From Sepiola atlantica (lineage: Eukaryota; Mollusca; Cephalopoda; Sepiida; Sepiolidae): a DNA stretch of 64,000 bases. Location of the stretch: the NCBI GenBank assembly GCA_963556195.1, contig OY744523.1, positions 80,033,997 to 80,097,996 on the forward strand, read 5' to 3'. Below, piece by piece: positions 1 to 11,750 of this stretch. Made by a program: the position numbers and the translations under genes. Position 1 is the first letter of the stretch. The number at the start of each line of letters is the position of its first letter. The notes under the pieces are model-generated. The model ran no database searches and had not been told where the DNA came from. It worked only from the letters and a program-made list of their open reading frames with translations.

Positions 1-675
1 TGACTTACTCTCTTTCTTTCCCCATCCCTTCTTCTGTGTCCCCACCCCTCCCCCGAAGTGGGGTGGTACGGGCAATTGTAATTCGTCGTTTTGGTTTCTC
101 TTTAGATCTTATCTACACTAAAGAAAGCCATTAGCCTCTCTTTCTCTATTGGACCACCCATCGAGCTGACATCCATCGTATCTCAAAAGCCCCATGACCA
201 AATTGTTCAGCTGGTCAAACTCATCCATTGTATCTGATTAAGTGCCACTGACAACCTACACGCTCTATCCCGCCAGGCTGGCGCCGCCTCTCGGCCAAGG
301 TTTGGACAGTCAAAAATATGTACTAGCTCCCAGACTTCCACTTGTCTCTACGTGGGCCTGATCTCCCCGATGCATTCCAGTGCACCCCGGGGTGCAGACT
401 CCGTCGCTGAAACCACTGTTTCACATCTGAACTTTTTGTAACAGTATATAAGGAAGTTGAAAAAGTATTAGTTTAAGTAAGATTCTTGACACATTTTCCG
501 TTCTAATCGCAGTCTCGTCTTGAAATTTAGTTCTTCTTTGTTTATATGTTATCTAATTTTATTTAATGTTATCTAGTGTAAATTAATTGATTAATAGTTT
601 CCTAATTCTAAAGGTATACAAATATTATGAACGTTGACTTGAAAAAATTAATTAATTAAATAGTAATTATTCGAG
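1..675. other. AT-rich stretch, no gene recognised
   Basis: No open frame of note is present. Positions 120-480 are less AT-rich than the surroundings and end with a TATATAAGG-like string near 445. They could be worn retroelement debris, but I cannot identify a domain, so nothing firm is called. Confidence 0.3.
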
Positions 676-752
676 CCCCCCCCCCTCTCTCTCTTACGTT
701 TACAAAAAATTCTCCAGGACGGACAGACAGACAGAATGACAGACAGACAGAG
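676..752. repeat. C-run, (CT)n and (GACA)n microsatellites
   Basis: A run of C is followed directly by CTCTCTCT, and then by a degenerate GACA tetranucleotide tract (about 717-751). These are simple sequence repeats with no coding meaning. Confidence 0.8.
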
Positions 753-778
753 AAGGTGCTGGTTATATTATAAGTAGA

Positions 779-820
779 CTAGCGAAAATAGACTCCCTGA
801 CGGTCGTCTATTTTTGCTAG
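779..820. repeat. 15-bp inverted repeat (hairpin)
   Basis: The arms 779-793 (CTAGCGAAAATAGAC) and 806-820 are reverse complements except for one G:T position, with a 12-nt loop. It could be the end of a foldback element or a structured RNA. No flanking duplication was found. Confidence 0.6.
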
Positions 821-1564
821 GCTGCCGCGTTCTTCGGTGGTGAGACATTTTAGTTAAAAAAAAAAAAAATTTTTATTTATTAGGTCTACTGGGGAGGATA
901 CGATATGTTATTGGGATGGTTATTTGTAAGGTTGGAGAAGTTAAGAATTAAAGATTAACAAATTATAGAATTAAAAAATTTGTCAGATGCTAGAAAGGGG
1001 GTTGTTGGCTGGGAGGAGGGGTGTCAGAGGGAGTAATGAAATTAATGTATTTAAATTTTCGTTTGTGCCTGCAATTTGAGATGAGCTCATTTTTAGAGTT
1101 AATAATATTTAAGCTCTTAGATGCTGTAGCTATCATAATGTTTCTAGTGTACATAGTTGGCAGAAAGCAGATCCTGGAGTGTAGGAATTATACCTTTTTA
1201 ATATAGTCCAATGTAGGGAGTGTTTTTAATGTTAAAGCTTTTTATTAGATTGGATAGAGAGGTGCTAGTGGCATTGTTATTATTGTGTTTGAAAGAGTAG
1301 ATATGGTTTGAGATTCGGATCTTAATGGGGAAGGCACTTGCCCCAATATAAGTGTGTATTTTGTATGGGGTTGTTGTTATAGTATTTGTGTTATTTATAG
1401 TATCGGGAATGTTTTGGGTTTGTATGCTCAAGTTCTGGGCCAAATTTAAGTCGGGATTGTTAGTTGGAGAAGATGAGATACTTTGAGGGGTGAGATCAAA
1501 TCTATTATTAGTTAGCGAGGGGTGTTGGTTAGTGTGGGAGGTGTTATTTAGGGTTTCAGCAAAA
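821..1564. other. AT-rich stretch, no gene recognised
   Basis: The stretch has an A/T homopolymer block near 856-880 and some G-rich segments near 995-1035. A reverse-strand open frame at 1198-1575 is low-complexity (Thr/Asn-rich) and matches no family I know, so it is not called as a gene. Confidence 0.4.
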
Positions 1565-2560
1565 AACATTCCCATCCCTTCTAATGAAGCTTACATTTGC
1601 AAGCTCATACAATCTGTGAAAGACATATACAACATAGTCCTAAAAGGTAGACTAACCACATTTATACAAAACTTTCTCTGAAATCATATTTTCAGAGTTA
1701 GAAATGAATCAATGATGTCTAAACTTCACAAAGAAGAGATGCAAGTACCCCAGGCAGCATTTTATCAGTAACTCTTTTTTCATAAAAATAAATAGTGTTG
1801 CCCAGGTGGTTAATCCTGAATTTGAGAAATCACTATTCGTGGATAACTTTTCTATTGCCTGGTCATCCCCACATGTGTCAAATGCAGAAAAATATGCAAC
1901 ACTGCAGTAACAAAATTGAAAAATGGGATTCAGATTCAGATTTTTTTAAAACAAAACATTATTCAGACATTTATGTAACAAAATAAGATTACATTCTGAT
2001 CCACAATTCAAAATAAATAATACCAACAGTTCAACAAACCAAATATTTAAGGCTTATAAGGTGTATACATCTGCTTGGTGTAACCATTGCAATGAAGGAT
2101 TAACAATAAAACATATATTAATCAGATGCAAAAAGTATGCACATATACACAGCAACAAATATAAAAACATTTTTTGAAAATAAAGCTTTTTCTCAAATGA
2201 TAGGGTTTCTTAAAGAAACTAATTTGTACAAATCAATAAAATAAAAAATCCAGTATTAACAAAATAACATCTGACAAGAAATAAATGCCAATTAACCTGC
2301 ATAGAAATTTTAATTATCTGGTCAATAAGCAAAAATTTGAAAAACTCTCTCTTGAGAAGAATGGCCCAAATACTCAAAAACAAAAACAAACATTTTTTAA
2401 AAGCATACCAAAATCTAAAAATCAAACAGAATTACTCACACATTATGAATAGTAAATCCCACACTTTAAAAACACCTTCACAAAGAATATTGTAAAAACT
2501 GACTGAATTGAGAAAAAAAAATTCTGACCTCAAGTGACCTTATAATGGTTGAAACGTTGT
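1565..2560 (+). pseudogene. Decayed LINE reverse transcriptase fragment
   Basis: Reading across stops and shifts on the forward strand gives the order of a LINE reverse transcriptase. A stretch ending KGRLTTFIQNFL (about 1640-1680) is followed by a degraded form of the GVPQGS motif (about 1742-1760). Next comes a relic of the catalytic box, FVDN in place of the usual F/YADD (about 1837-1848), and then a C-terminal Cys/His segment, CNHCNEGLTIKHILIRC (about 2083-2133), of the type found near the ends of LINE ORF2 proteins. A 3' GAAACGTTG string follows near 2550. The copy has several stops and indels and cannot be functional. The clade is uncertain (jockey, CR1 or I-like). Confidence 0.7.
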
Positions 2561-3492
2561 TAAACACCAACAAACAACTGCTAGAATTGTGTTTATACAT
2601 TGAAATATTCTTTTTTCTCTTTTCCAATTTGGTTGTCCATTTCATTTTTGCTCGATCAGATTTTAACGCTCATTTGTTTGTTTTTGTTTGCTCGCATTTT
2701 GAAGGCTCTTTGACAGCTTCAAACTATTGTTGGATTTTATCAATAGCGTAAAAAATATCAACATATGTCAATAACTATTTACTTTGTAACAGCGAAATTT
2801 GAAGTGATATTTCTTATCAGATATTTTCAAATGGCTTAGAACTTAACATAATAAATTAAAATTTTTTTGTTTTGTTTTTCTTTCAACTTTTTATTGGATT
2901 TTTACATTACTGATCAATATATATTGTACTTTTACCAATGTGGAACAAGTCAGAATAATCTTGGTCAACATTGGGTTCGTAGGAATTTAGTGTTCTGAAT
3001 ATTTGCAGAAACATTGGCGAAACCTGCTGATTTAGAAAACATGAGATATATTGTTTGTATCAATTATTTGCGTTACCTCACTGCGACAAAAAAACGGAGC
3101 AATTATGTCATTCAGTAAAAAAATAACTGCAACGTTTTTTCTTTAATATAATCAGTTAAATTACAATATGTATTCAGTTGTAAATTATTGAACAACACGC
3201 AGCATCTTGAATAAATAAAAATTTCAAACAATACATATTAATAAAACAATTTACAATTTTACAAAAAAAAAAATAATGTATGAAAATTGGTGACCAGCAA
3301 TTTGAGTAACAATATTAACAACAATGCGCGGTAGTTACATTTTATACAGAAAATTTGTAGTTAAGAAAATGGCTACCAACAATTACAGCATATAATTTAC
3401 AAGTTAAATATTTGAGGAATAACTGCAATAATGTCTACATAATTTTTTTTCAAAAAATAAAAATGTGATTAAACTCGATATTTGATTCTACC
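2561..3492. other. AT-rich stretch, no gene recognised
   Basis: Strongly AT-rich with homopolymer runs. The short open frame at 2545-2751 has no recognisable domain. Confidence 0.4.
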
Positions 3493-3845
3493 TGGCCGAT
3501 GAACTTGCTGCTCTGGTGCCCCCTCAACATAAATATACTCGATCAATCTGACAATCAGCTAAATCCCATCCATTCACTGTGGAGGTCCCCAGATGCCGGA
3601 GAGCCTTTTATTTAAATAGATGCTTTCCTCGTGCTGTATGCCTTTGGAACTCCCTTCCTTCTCCCTTTTTCTCCGACTGTACCGACATGCAGAAATTTAA
3701 AACTAATGTAAACAAACATCTTGTTGCACAGTTCCCAATTTAGGATGACTCCCTAAACTTTCACCCTAATTCTCAGTAGCCCCTTATGTCTACAGTGACA
3801 ACTAGCTTGTTTGGTGTGAACTAAGTTTTAAATTTTTTTTAAATA
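3493..3845 (+). mobile_element. 5'-truncated LINE copy (3' end only)
   Basis: This segment aligns from end to end with the last part of ORF2 and the 3' UTR of the LINE at 46.9-50.7 kb. It starts at the counterpart of about 50303 and shares strings such as GATGAA..TTGCT..CTCTGGTGCCCCCT, CCATCCATTCACTGTGG and ATGCAGAAATTTAAAA. The reading frame has stops and indels. It is a typical dead-on-arrival 3' fragment from the same family as the copy at 18368-18850. Confidence 0.85.
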
Positions 3846-5164
3846 TATAGTTTTACAATCAGAGTTATCCCCATAATGAAAAGGGAATTTCAATCTATCT
3901 CATCAAGTACATATTCTATCCAGCCTGATAATTCTTTTAGTAACATAAACTGTGGGAGATTCACCATTTATTTTCATTAGAAAAACAACAGATACGATTA
4001 ACCAATAATATTGCTTTATTTCTTATAAATATGCATTTTTGCAAATGGCTGCTAAAATAGCATCTTTAGGTAATTATGAAGGAAATATCGCATCCAGCCA
4101 CTATAATTAAGAATACAAGTAGCAAGCGTAAACAAGCACAAGCTAAAGTATGCGTAAACAAGCACACATTACATCGCAAATCGAACGACTTACTTACCTG
4201 ATTATACATTAATCAGCTATGTGCATTGTTAGATTAATAGTTATTCAAAACGTTATTTACATTTTTGGTGTTTGGGTTAAATCAAACTTAATGTGAACAG
4301 CTTACAACAAATTCTAAGTCATAAAGAACGATCTTCCATTCCTTTTATATGCATTCCTAACTTTTAAACGATGGTGGTATATACAGATTTAACTTAATTT
4401 CTGTTATTTGTCAAAATACAAGACACATGGCTAATTATTTACATTGGGAAGGGGGAGCGGTGATCTGACATACTTTTGACAGGTTTCAACGAATCCTAGG
4501 TCCCTTCCTTTTTCATGCATTCGTAACTTTTAAATGATGTTGGTATATTTAGATTTTACATTTTTTCTTTTATTTACCAAAATCCAAAGCACCCAGCAGC
4601 TTTACCCCCCAATATATATATATATATATATATATATGTCCACTTTTGTTCTTCACCATACGCCATATATGGGGGTGGGTCACAGTACTTTGTCTTAATT
4701 TGAACCGGTTTCCACAAATCCAAAGTCATTTCGAGTGATCGCCCATTCCATCAAGTCGTAAGTTTATTTAACAAAATCCGATACACACCAGCTTTTTTTC
4801 TTTCATTTCATATTAACAATTAATAGCTATAGATAATTACATCAGATAACTATAACTACTAAAGAATGCATAGTACGTTAACTTACAATATGTTTATTTT
4901 GTCCATAACTGGTGCCAAACACCACATTCACTATTCTTATAATAATCAATGTAGTTAAAGGACATTAGGAGCCTGGGCAACTACTGTGGGGTCTGCACTC
5001 ATGCCCAACCTCTGTATACCGTAAATATTACGTTTTAGTTTATTTTCTTTATAAATTAAAGTTATTATTTATGAAAAAAATAAACATAGTAACATTGCGT
5101 TCAAAGCTGAGAGCAGGAGTCTTTGGAGTTTCACCATTTTTCCTGGGCAATGCCGTGACTGGTC
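3846..5164. other. AT-rich stretch with a (TA)n tract
   Basis: A (TA)n microsatellite lies at 4612-4637. The remainder is AT-rich and holds two related strings, TTTTAAA.GATG.TGGTATAT, near 4362 and 4526, which suggest an old local duplication. No gene is recognised. Confidence 0.45.
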
Positions 5165-5171
5165 CCATTAT

Positions 5172-5183
5172 TTATATATATAT

Positions 5184-5260
<77 letters not shown>
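5172..5260. repeat. (TA)n microsatellite
   Basis: About 89 bp of almost pure TA dinucleotide. It produces spurious Ile/Tyr reading frames. Confidence 0.95.
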
Positions 5261-5263
<3 letters not shown>

Positions 5264-5364
5264 GAAATAAATAAGGATAACATTAACTACAGATAATTAT
5301 AACTCACTGTTTTATTTATTAAATCCGTCCTGTATTTTTTTTACTTTTTTAGCAAACATGGTTT

Positions 5365-5365
5365 A

Positions 5366-5411
<46 letters not shown>
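5365..5411. repeat. (TA)n microsatellite
   Basis: About 47 bp of TA dinucleotide. Confidence 0.95.
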
Positions 5412-5413
<2 letters not shown>

Positions 5414-5880
5414 CTTTTCCCATCACATGAAGTGAGAATTTTTGAAGATCCTATTTTCTTTATAAATCAAATGTGAAAAACACAGTAGAGTTGTCACTAT
5501 TATTTTGAAATGCGTCTAAAAATTGGTCACAACTGTTTCTTTTGTCTTTTTTTTTTCATCTTCTTACATGGACTTTTTTGTTCATTTTTACATAAAATAC
5601 ATAATGCATATCCACACGTGCCTTTAATTTTTAAATAATTAGTTGTTCTTACGAGACATTGCATGAGAGTTTTTTAAGTTTCAATCTTGTTTCATTCATT
5701 CAGACATCAAGTTAATTACAATTTTTAAAAACAGAAATAAAAATTGTTGTTTATTTTTTTTAAGTACCGAAAATGTAAACATAAAAAATAATCATTGCGA
5801 CAAGATTTGTAAAAAATTGTTAAGTTTTAAAAGTTATTTTATTTTAATTTCTCTTTCCGCCATAAGTTTTAGCAATAGTG
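5412..5880. other. AT-rich stretch, no gene recognised
   Basis: Rich in T and A homopolymers. No coding signal or repeat match was found. Confidence 0.4.
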
Positions 5881-5884
5881 TTGG

Positions 5885-6248
5885 TGGAAGGAGGCTTTGT
5901 GTTTTGCTCATATGGGTGTTAAGTTGCAGTGAGAGGAGGTTTTGTGTTTTGCTTGTATGTGTGTGAGTACTGACGAATACACTATTTTCATATATCAGCC
6001 GATGTAGCAGTAGTAATAGTTGTGGTGTGAGGAGATTTTGTGTATCGCTCGTTATCGTCCTCTATCTCCTGCTCTCAATTTATCTGCTTCTCTCTTGTCA
6101 CCATAACTTGTAGTTTTAGTTTCACTCGTATGTGTGTGACGAGGTGATGTGTCTATAAACCAGCATATATGCCCTATTTTCACATAGTCCATGTAACATT
6201 AGCAGTAGTAATAATCGTGGTGGGAGGAGGCTTTGTGCATTGCTCGTT

Positions 6249-6250
<2 letters not shown>
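5885..6250. repeat. Degenerate ~192-bp tandem duplication
   Basis: Two blocks share the order CTATTTTCA, then AGCAGTAGTAATA, then GTGGTG..GAGGAG..TTTTGTG, then GCTCGTT. They begin near 5982 and 6174, 192 bp apart. Earlier partial units (GGAGGCTTTGTGTTTTGC near 5889 and 5935) suggest further worn copies. Not coding. Confidence 0.5.

Positions 6251-6304
<54 letters not shown>
6251..6304. repeat. (CT)n microsatellite
   Basis: About 54 bp of pure CT dinucleotide on the forward strand. Confidence 0.95.
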
Positions 6305-6307
<3 letters not shown>

Positions 6308-6682
6308 CCTTGTAAGTTAGAAATGTCAGGGCATTTAAAGAATTCATGTTAAATCTCTGTGAGTTGAATTAGTATAAAATGGCTTTGTTTGTAAGAGAAG
6401 GTGGATTTAGTTTGAAATGATTAGTACTGCATGCATGTGTTTTAAAGGAAGATACTTTTAACGTATCTGCAGAAAAAAGTAGTTAGGAAAATAAAAATAG
6501 ACTTACCATAATCAGGAATAATAAGTCTATGAGTGAAACCAAAAGGTTACTTATATAATTACATGTAGACCACAGTATAAGACAATGTAATAAAGAAAAT
6601 AAATTTGTACCTACTACTGTGGTATACAAATAATTTGAACAGATAAATAGTTTAATATTTCTTGTATACATGTAATTGCTTA
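6305..6682. other. AT-rich stretch, no gene recognised
   Basis: Nothing recognisable apart from short random open frames. Confidence 0.4.
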
Positions 6683-6798
6683 TGTTTGTTTAATAAAATC
6701 AGTTGGGCTACTTTCGCATCAATTGGTTTTTCAATCTGATTTCATATTTCTCACTTGATGACGCTTAAAAGTAGCCCAATGATTTTAGTAAACAAACA
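6683..6798. mobile_element. Foldback / MITE-like element
   Basis: Terminal arms of about 31 bp (6683-6714 and 6768-6798) are reverse complements apart from a few mismatches. Both carry TTGGGCTACTTT or its complement next to AAAATCA, and TGTTTGTTT or its complement at the outer end. Total length is about 116 bp. An internal 20-mer (6727-6746) recurs in direct orientation at 7033-7052, which suggests a second partial copy. The structure fits a short non-autonomous foldback element; no target duplication was established. Confidence 0.6.
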
Positions 6799-7062
6799 CA
6801 CACCAGCGTTTGCTACAACTAATCGGACTTTATAAAATCACTCCATTGCTTTTGGGAGGAATCGTGATTTTTCGTTGGCTTCGCTGATCAAGAGATCTCG
6901 ACAATGAAAAAAAAAAAGAAAACAATGTCTGTAAACACTGAACATGATATGTTATTATCGAAATATATGATTAAAATTTTTTAAATGTTTCATTTATTGA
7001 AAAAAAATCTTGCATCGCGTAATGTTTTTTTGTTTTTCAATCTGATTTCATACATATATATG

Positions 7063-7415
7063 TGAACATATAGACCCCACACGCTTCGCCCCGTGAGTAT
7101 CGTCGGCCACTCACGCACAGGTGTTTGATATCCCGGTCGTGGTGCCGAGTAAAACAGATACCTCACTCTGCTCCGGTGTCACTGAACCACTTGTAACATA
7201 GGTGGTTCACTCGTGTCCCTATCTCTGTACTCTGGTCCTCGGCGCAGGAATCCTTCTAGACTGTGAACACCCTCTTTGGCCAGTGATCGTCAATAGCGGC
7301 TATAAAAAGAAAGATGTGTTGAATCTCCTCCGGGTCGGATGAATGACGATTTCGTGATTCTGTGAAGGCAAGATTACCCCGGAGCTCCGTTCAAGTGATC
7401 TCCGGGTTCTCTACA
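7063..7415 (-). mobile_element. Possible solo LTR (reverse strand)
   Basis: This is an island of higher GC in AT-rich surroundings. Read on the reverse strand it begins TGTAGAGAACCCGG directly after a purine-rich tract (TTGAGGGGAGG, about 7417-7428) and ends TATATGTTCA, so it has the TG...CA ends and preceding polypurine tract of an LTR. No partner LTR, target duplication or coding remnant was found, so the call is tentative. Confidence 0.3.
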
Positions 7416-7674
7416 TACCTCCCCTCAATGAATCTTGACACTGGGCCCCTCGCTCCCTCTGGAAGAATTCCACCCACCCCTTTAAAAAAGACAAAATAAT
7501 TTCTGGGAGGACGGTCTTATGACAATAGAACCGATAGTACACTACCCACCCCTATTAAAAGATAACACAATAATAGATTTCCGATTAAAATCAGCATGTT
7601 TTTTTTTGTTTGTTTGTTGTTCTTGTTTTTTTCATTTTAAAATGCTTTGTCATAAAAACATTGCTTTTTATAAT

Positions 7675-7702
7675 TCCTTAGCCTTTTGGCTAAGATCGAC
7701 GT
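7675..7702 (+). pseudogene. U2 snRNA-like stem-loop I remnant
   Basis: The string TTAGCCTTTTGGCTAAGATC matches the first stem-loop of U2 snRNA (CTCGGCCTTTTGGCTAAGATC) over about 17 of 20 positions. Beyond it the match fades quickly, although CATCAGACGGTTTAATA loosely recalls later U2 sequence. It may be an old U2 pseudogene or a chance hairpin, because the match is itself self-complementary. Confidence 0.35.
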
Positions 7703-8700
7703 ATCCCAGCAACATCAGACGGTTTAATAAGACCGGAAGTTTTCACATAAATTACCTCCTCCTTTGAAATTCTAAGTAAACTTTTGAAACGTTATCATTT
7801 ATTTATTAAATCGATTTAATTAATATTAATAATTATAATAATATTACTATCAGCAAAACTATTACGTATATATAAGAAAATATGACAATACAAATTACAC
7901 ATCTATTTTATAGAATATTTATTAGAAACTGTTTATAAATAAGTAGTTAAATTAAGAAGACCTGTAACTGTGTTGGTGCTTGCAGATTACTATATACATT
8001 GTATTTAAAATTGTTATTTTGTATCAGAATTAAATAAGCATAAGCTATTTTGATGTTAGAATAGGTGGAAAAAAATTTCATTTATTCATTATGTGCTATA
8101 ATATTGACTGCTTTATTGAATTTACAAAAAAGAATTTAAAATTGCTACACTTAATAATGTCAAAGATAAATATTGATATTCAGTTACAATGTAAGAAGGC
8201 AAATATTATTTGTTTGTCTTTAATAAAACCGTTTTTGATTGTGAGTAGTTTATTTCCTTATTTTCCCATACGATTTCTAAAATATTTATTGAAAACTTTC
8301 AAAGAGATTTTTTGTTAAGATTTAATTGAATTAAATTTATATTTGACAGTTACACTTTACAACCCAAGTAACATCTGCAAGGCACATAAACTAAAAATAG
8401 ACCAAAATAAATATTTAAACAATTATCATGGGGTTTTTTTCTTCTTTTTTTTGCTATTCACAACTATATTAACAAAAACACATTTTAATTTTTGAATGGT
8501 TTAAAATTGTTTGGGGACAATTGAAATTGTTTTTTGAGAGGTTCTCAAATGATGATGAAAAAAAGGTTATGGTTAGGGTTTGTGTGTTAAATAAGAGACA
8601 AACAACTTGGATGATATTGCTATTTATATTAATACATGATTTTCTTCATTACTTATTTTAAAAATGTACTTTGTTTGGTTTTATATTAAGCATATTTATA

Positions 8701-8701
<1 letters not shown>
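7703..8701. other. AT-rich stretch, no gene recognised
   Basis: Very AT-rich with scattered short open frames (for example 8091-8318) that lack any domain. Confidence 0.4.
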
Positions 8702-8744
<43 letters not shown>

Positions 8745-9124
8745 GCAGCAAGTCGTTATTTATACAAGCTCTGTTAAAGACCACAAAGCTTTCTCGTTTT
8801 GCAATTTTTCTCGTTTATCTCTCGACGCAGCGAGCAATTTTGCAGTTTTGCGGTTATATTGGCCACATGACTACAACCCTCTTCCAGAGCCTTACGCACC
8901 ACCTAAACGACACCAGTGCCATTCAACGACACATCACCACACAAAAAAAACTATAAAATTAACATAACTAAGAAAAATATTAACAACTAACACCAGAATC
9001 ATACATAGAAACAATTGCACAAACTGACTCAAAATCTTCAAAGCCTTACACATCCAAAAAATACAACCCACGATCAATAAAATAGCATTCACCACCGATA
9101 CTAATGCGCTATCTGTATTAAACA

Positions 9125-9165
<41 letters not shown>

Positions 9166-9454
9166 TTAATTCATAAATAAATGAATAATAAATAAATAAC
9201 TGAAGATATATATATATATGTGTGTTAATGAATCAGTATATGGATGAATAAATAAAAATTATAAAAAGGCTGATACTAACGATAAGACACAGCCTCCTGA
9301 AGACGGTTGAGAGACCGAAAGCGCTTGAGGGATGGCCCATAACACAACGCTTGGTGCCACATTATACCAATTAACACCCGAGAACCGCAAAATTGCTCGT
9401 CGAGAGATTAACGAGAAAAATTGCAAAACTAGAAAACTCTCGGTCTTTAACAAA

Positions 9455-9505
<51 letters not shown>
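8702..9505. repeat. Large inverted repeat bordered by (TA)n tracts
   Basis: The left arm (about 8765-8855) reads CTGTTAAAGACC..., GTTTTGCAATTTTTCTCGTT.A and TCTCTCGACG..GAGCAATTTTGC. The right arm (about 9380-9455) is its reverse complement with moderate divergence. The outer ends abut (TA)n at 8702-8739 and 9460-9505, and further (TA)n lies inside at 9128-9160 and 9206-9219. The right arm also holds CTGAAGACGGTT...ACCGAAAGCG (9297-9325), a motif of the kind seen in retroelement 3' ends. It could be two opposed copies of one element. Confidence 0.6.
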
Positions 9506-9506
<1 letters not shown>

Positions 9507-10401
9507 CGCAAAGATATCTCTGTGTGTCCAGGCATCAGATTTCAACAAATGATCTCACAAAACCGATGTAAAAAAAGATTCAAATATCTTTGATTTTTAT
9601 GAAATCTAGACCTTTGGTATTAGAAAGGTTCCCCAAATGTCCAGCCCATCTGATTATTTTGAGGTGAAAGAAGCCAGAAAAGACACACAAGCCTCCATTT
9701 GAACATGTTCTTCTTTCTGTTGATAAATGTACTTAACAGAAGTGTGACAAATTTGGTATGAAGCATCCTATCCATGAATTTCCAATTGTCATGCATCGAG
9801 ATCAACAATTATTACTACTACTACTACTACTACTTAAACTAAAAAAAAACAACAAACACGTAGGATTAAAAACTACTTTACAGATTAGTACCAAATTTGA
9901 CATGGCATATTCTTGAATTGACAGGTGTGTCATAGAAAGAGGATCAAGTACTAATACTACTACTAGCATTCCCAGTTGATTTTTTTTTAGATTATTGTTA
10001 TTTAATCATGTTAGTTATAAAGTACTCAGTAAATGAAGTTCAAAACTGTTTGAATTATGCAAATATATCCAGTGGTTCAAAAGTTATAAGAATTTAAAGC
10101 TAAAAAATTGGGGGTTCAAAATTGACATCATTATTCGGGAAAAAATACTTGAAATTATGGATCAATTCACAAGAAATTAATCAATTTCTTCACCGTTTCT
10201 CTAGTTTTTGAGCAATTTTGATAGAATTTGTCATTCTTATGTAAAATTGTAGGTTCTTTCAGATTCTGCACTCAAACTTTATGTATCTCTATGTTGTAAT
10301 TCATTATTTAGAGAATAGGAGGTACAGCTATCAGCGTTTTTTGTTTGTTTTGTTTTTTTAAGAAATCTAGCGAGGGATAAATATACGACACATACAAAGT
10401 A

Positions 10402-10403
<2 letters not shown>
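9506..10403. other. AT-rich stretch with an ACT microsatellite
   Basis: An ACT trinucleotide run lies at 9811-9834. Otherwise no gene or known repeat is recognised. Confidence 0.4.

Positions 10404-10480
<77 letters not shown>
10404..10480. repeat. (TG)n-(TA)n compound microsatellite
   Basis: A short TG run passes into about 70 bp of TA. It lies immediately upstream of the RTE-type LINE. Confidence 0.95.
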
Positions 10481-10482
<2 letters not shown>

Positions 10483-10489
10483 TACTACT

Positions 10490-11235
10490 ATGGTGCACTG
10501 TGTGTTGTGTGCTCGTCACCTTCCTATTACAGTCTCCACCGCTGGCTAGTCTAGGCGAAAAGGGAGCCTAATGCGTAAGTTTTCCCTGCCTCTCTATAGG
10601 CAAGTTCCATGCAGTGCCTCCCTGTGGCGACACACGTCAATTGAGTACCTTTCAGAACTACAGGAGACTCAGAGGTGGTTTGCCCCCAAACATGTGGCAT
10701 GCCAGGCCCATCGCTATATGGACAAGCCCTGATGCCCATAGAAAAGGCCCCCAGCTATGGATAAATAGTACCACTGCCTTGTGGTTATTTGTTGGTTCGA
10801 TAAAGGCTAAGGGAGTAAACCGGACGTACTGGTACTTCCATTCCTCTGGGCAACATCAGCAAGACCGAGAGGGAGATTCTGACGATTGGGCAACTCAGTC
10901 TCTCAATAGACCTGACCTGGCCAGCGCCTTGGAGAAAAAACTTCAACTATGCATCTGTATAGGACTAAACAGGGGAGTGACAGTTACCGGTTATAAGCCT
11001 ATAGCTCAATTGGCATACAGCTGGGCGCTAGGGGTCGATCCCAATGGTGGAACAGGTTATTTAACCTCATTGGACAGCTACTGCCCGCCATAAAGCTGAG
11101 CAGCCCTCAGCCAGTAAGGTGCTATCCCGCCACTGGCCACCTGCTTTACTGGGTGTGTAAGGCATAGGATAACGCTAACAAGTGGTCAGAAACCATTGCA
11201 CCAAACAAAAACAAAATAAGTACAAAGAAACCTGC
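10490..11235 (+). other. 5' region of the RTE-type LINE
   Basis: This part precedes the endonuclease. It contains a 159-codon open frame (10614-11093) with no domain I recognise. It may be an ORF1 relic or a 5' UTR that happens to stay open, and I cannot tell which. Confidence 0.4.
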
Positions 11236-11750
11236 ACTTAGGCTAGGATGCTGGAATGTCCGTACTATGATGACTGGCCTATCTACTGACATACTCAACA
11301 TCTCCGATGTCTGAAAAACTGCTATCATCAACAACGAGCTACTGAGACTAAGGGTAGACATTGCTGCACTACAAGAAACTCGCTCAGCAGACTCCGGATG
11401 CCTAAAGGAATCAGACTATACCTTCTTCTGGCAAGGGAAGAAGGAAGAGGAAGTTCGCGAACACGGTGTTGGTTTTGCAGTCAGAAACTCACTGCTTCAA
11501 AATGTACAACTCTGTGATTCAGCCACTGAACGCCTAATTTCACTGCGTCTGAACACCACAGATGGATCAATTAATCTATTATGTGTGTATGCCCCAACAC
11601 TCGCGGCACCTAATGACACAAAGGAGCACTTCTACACTCAGCTAGATGACACCATCAAGGCATTTTCATGATCTGATAATACTTGGGGACTTTAATGTGC
11701 GTGTAGGTGGTGACAACAATGCATGACCAAGCTGCCTCGGTAACTTTGGA
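11236..11750 (+). pseudogene. LINE endonuclease domain (N-terminal half), frame-broken
   Basis: Translated segments show the N-terminal blocks of the exonuclease-endonuclease-phosphatase fold: LGCWNVRTM (about 11250), IAALQETR with the catalytic Glu (about 11361), and LGDFNV (about 11685-11702). Stops and shifts interrupt this part, for example a TGA near 11311 and another just before the GDFN block. In RTE elements this domain nicks target DNA to prime reverse transcription. The rest of the fold continues in the next frame. Confidence 0.75.

Noticed and set aside
1198..1575. 125-codon reverse frame
   Set aside because: Low-complexity Thr/Asn-rich translation, overlapping the start of a decayed LINE on the other strand.
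5071..5274. Ile/Tyr-repeat frames at this and other (TA)n tracts (also 8671-8967, 9332-9571, 46659-46994)
   Set aside because: Pure translation of TA microsatellites.
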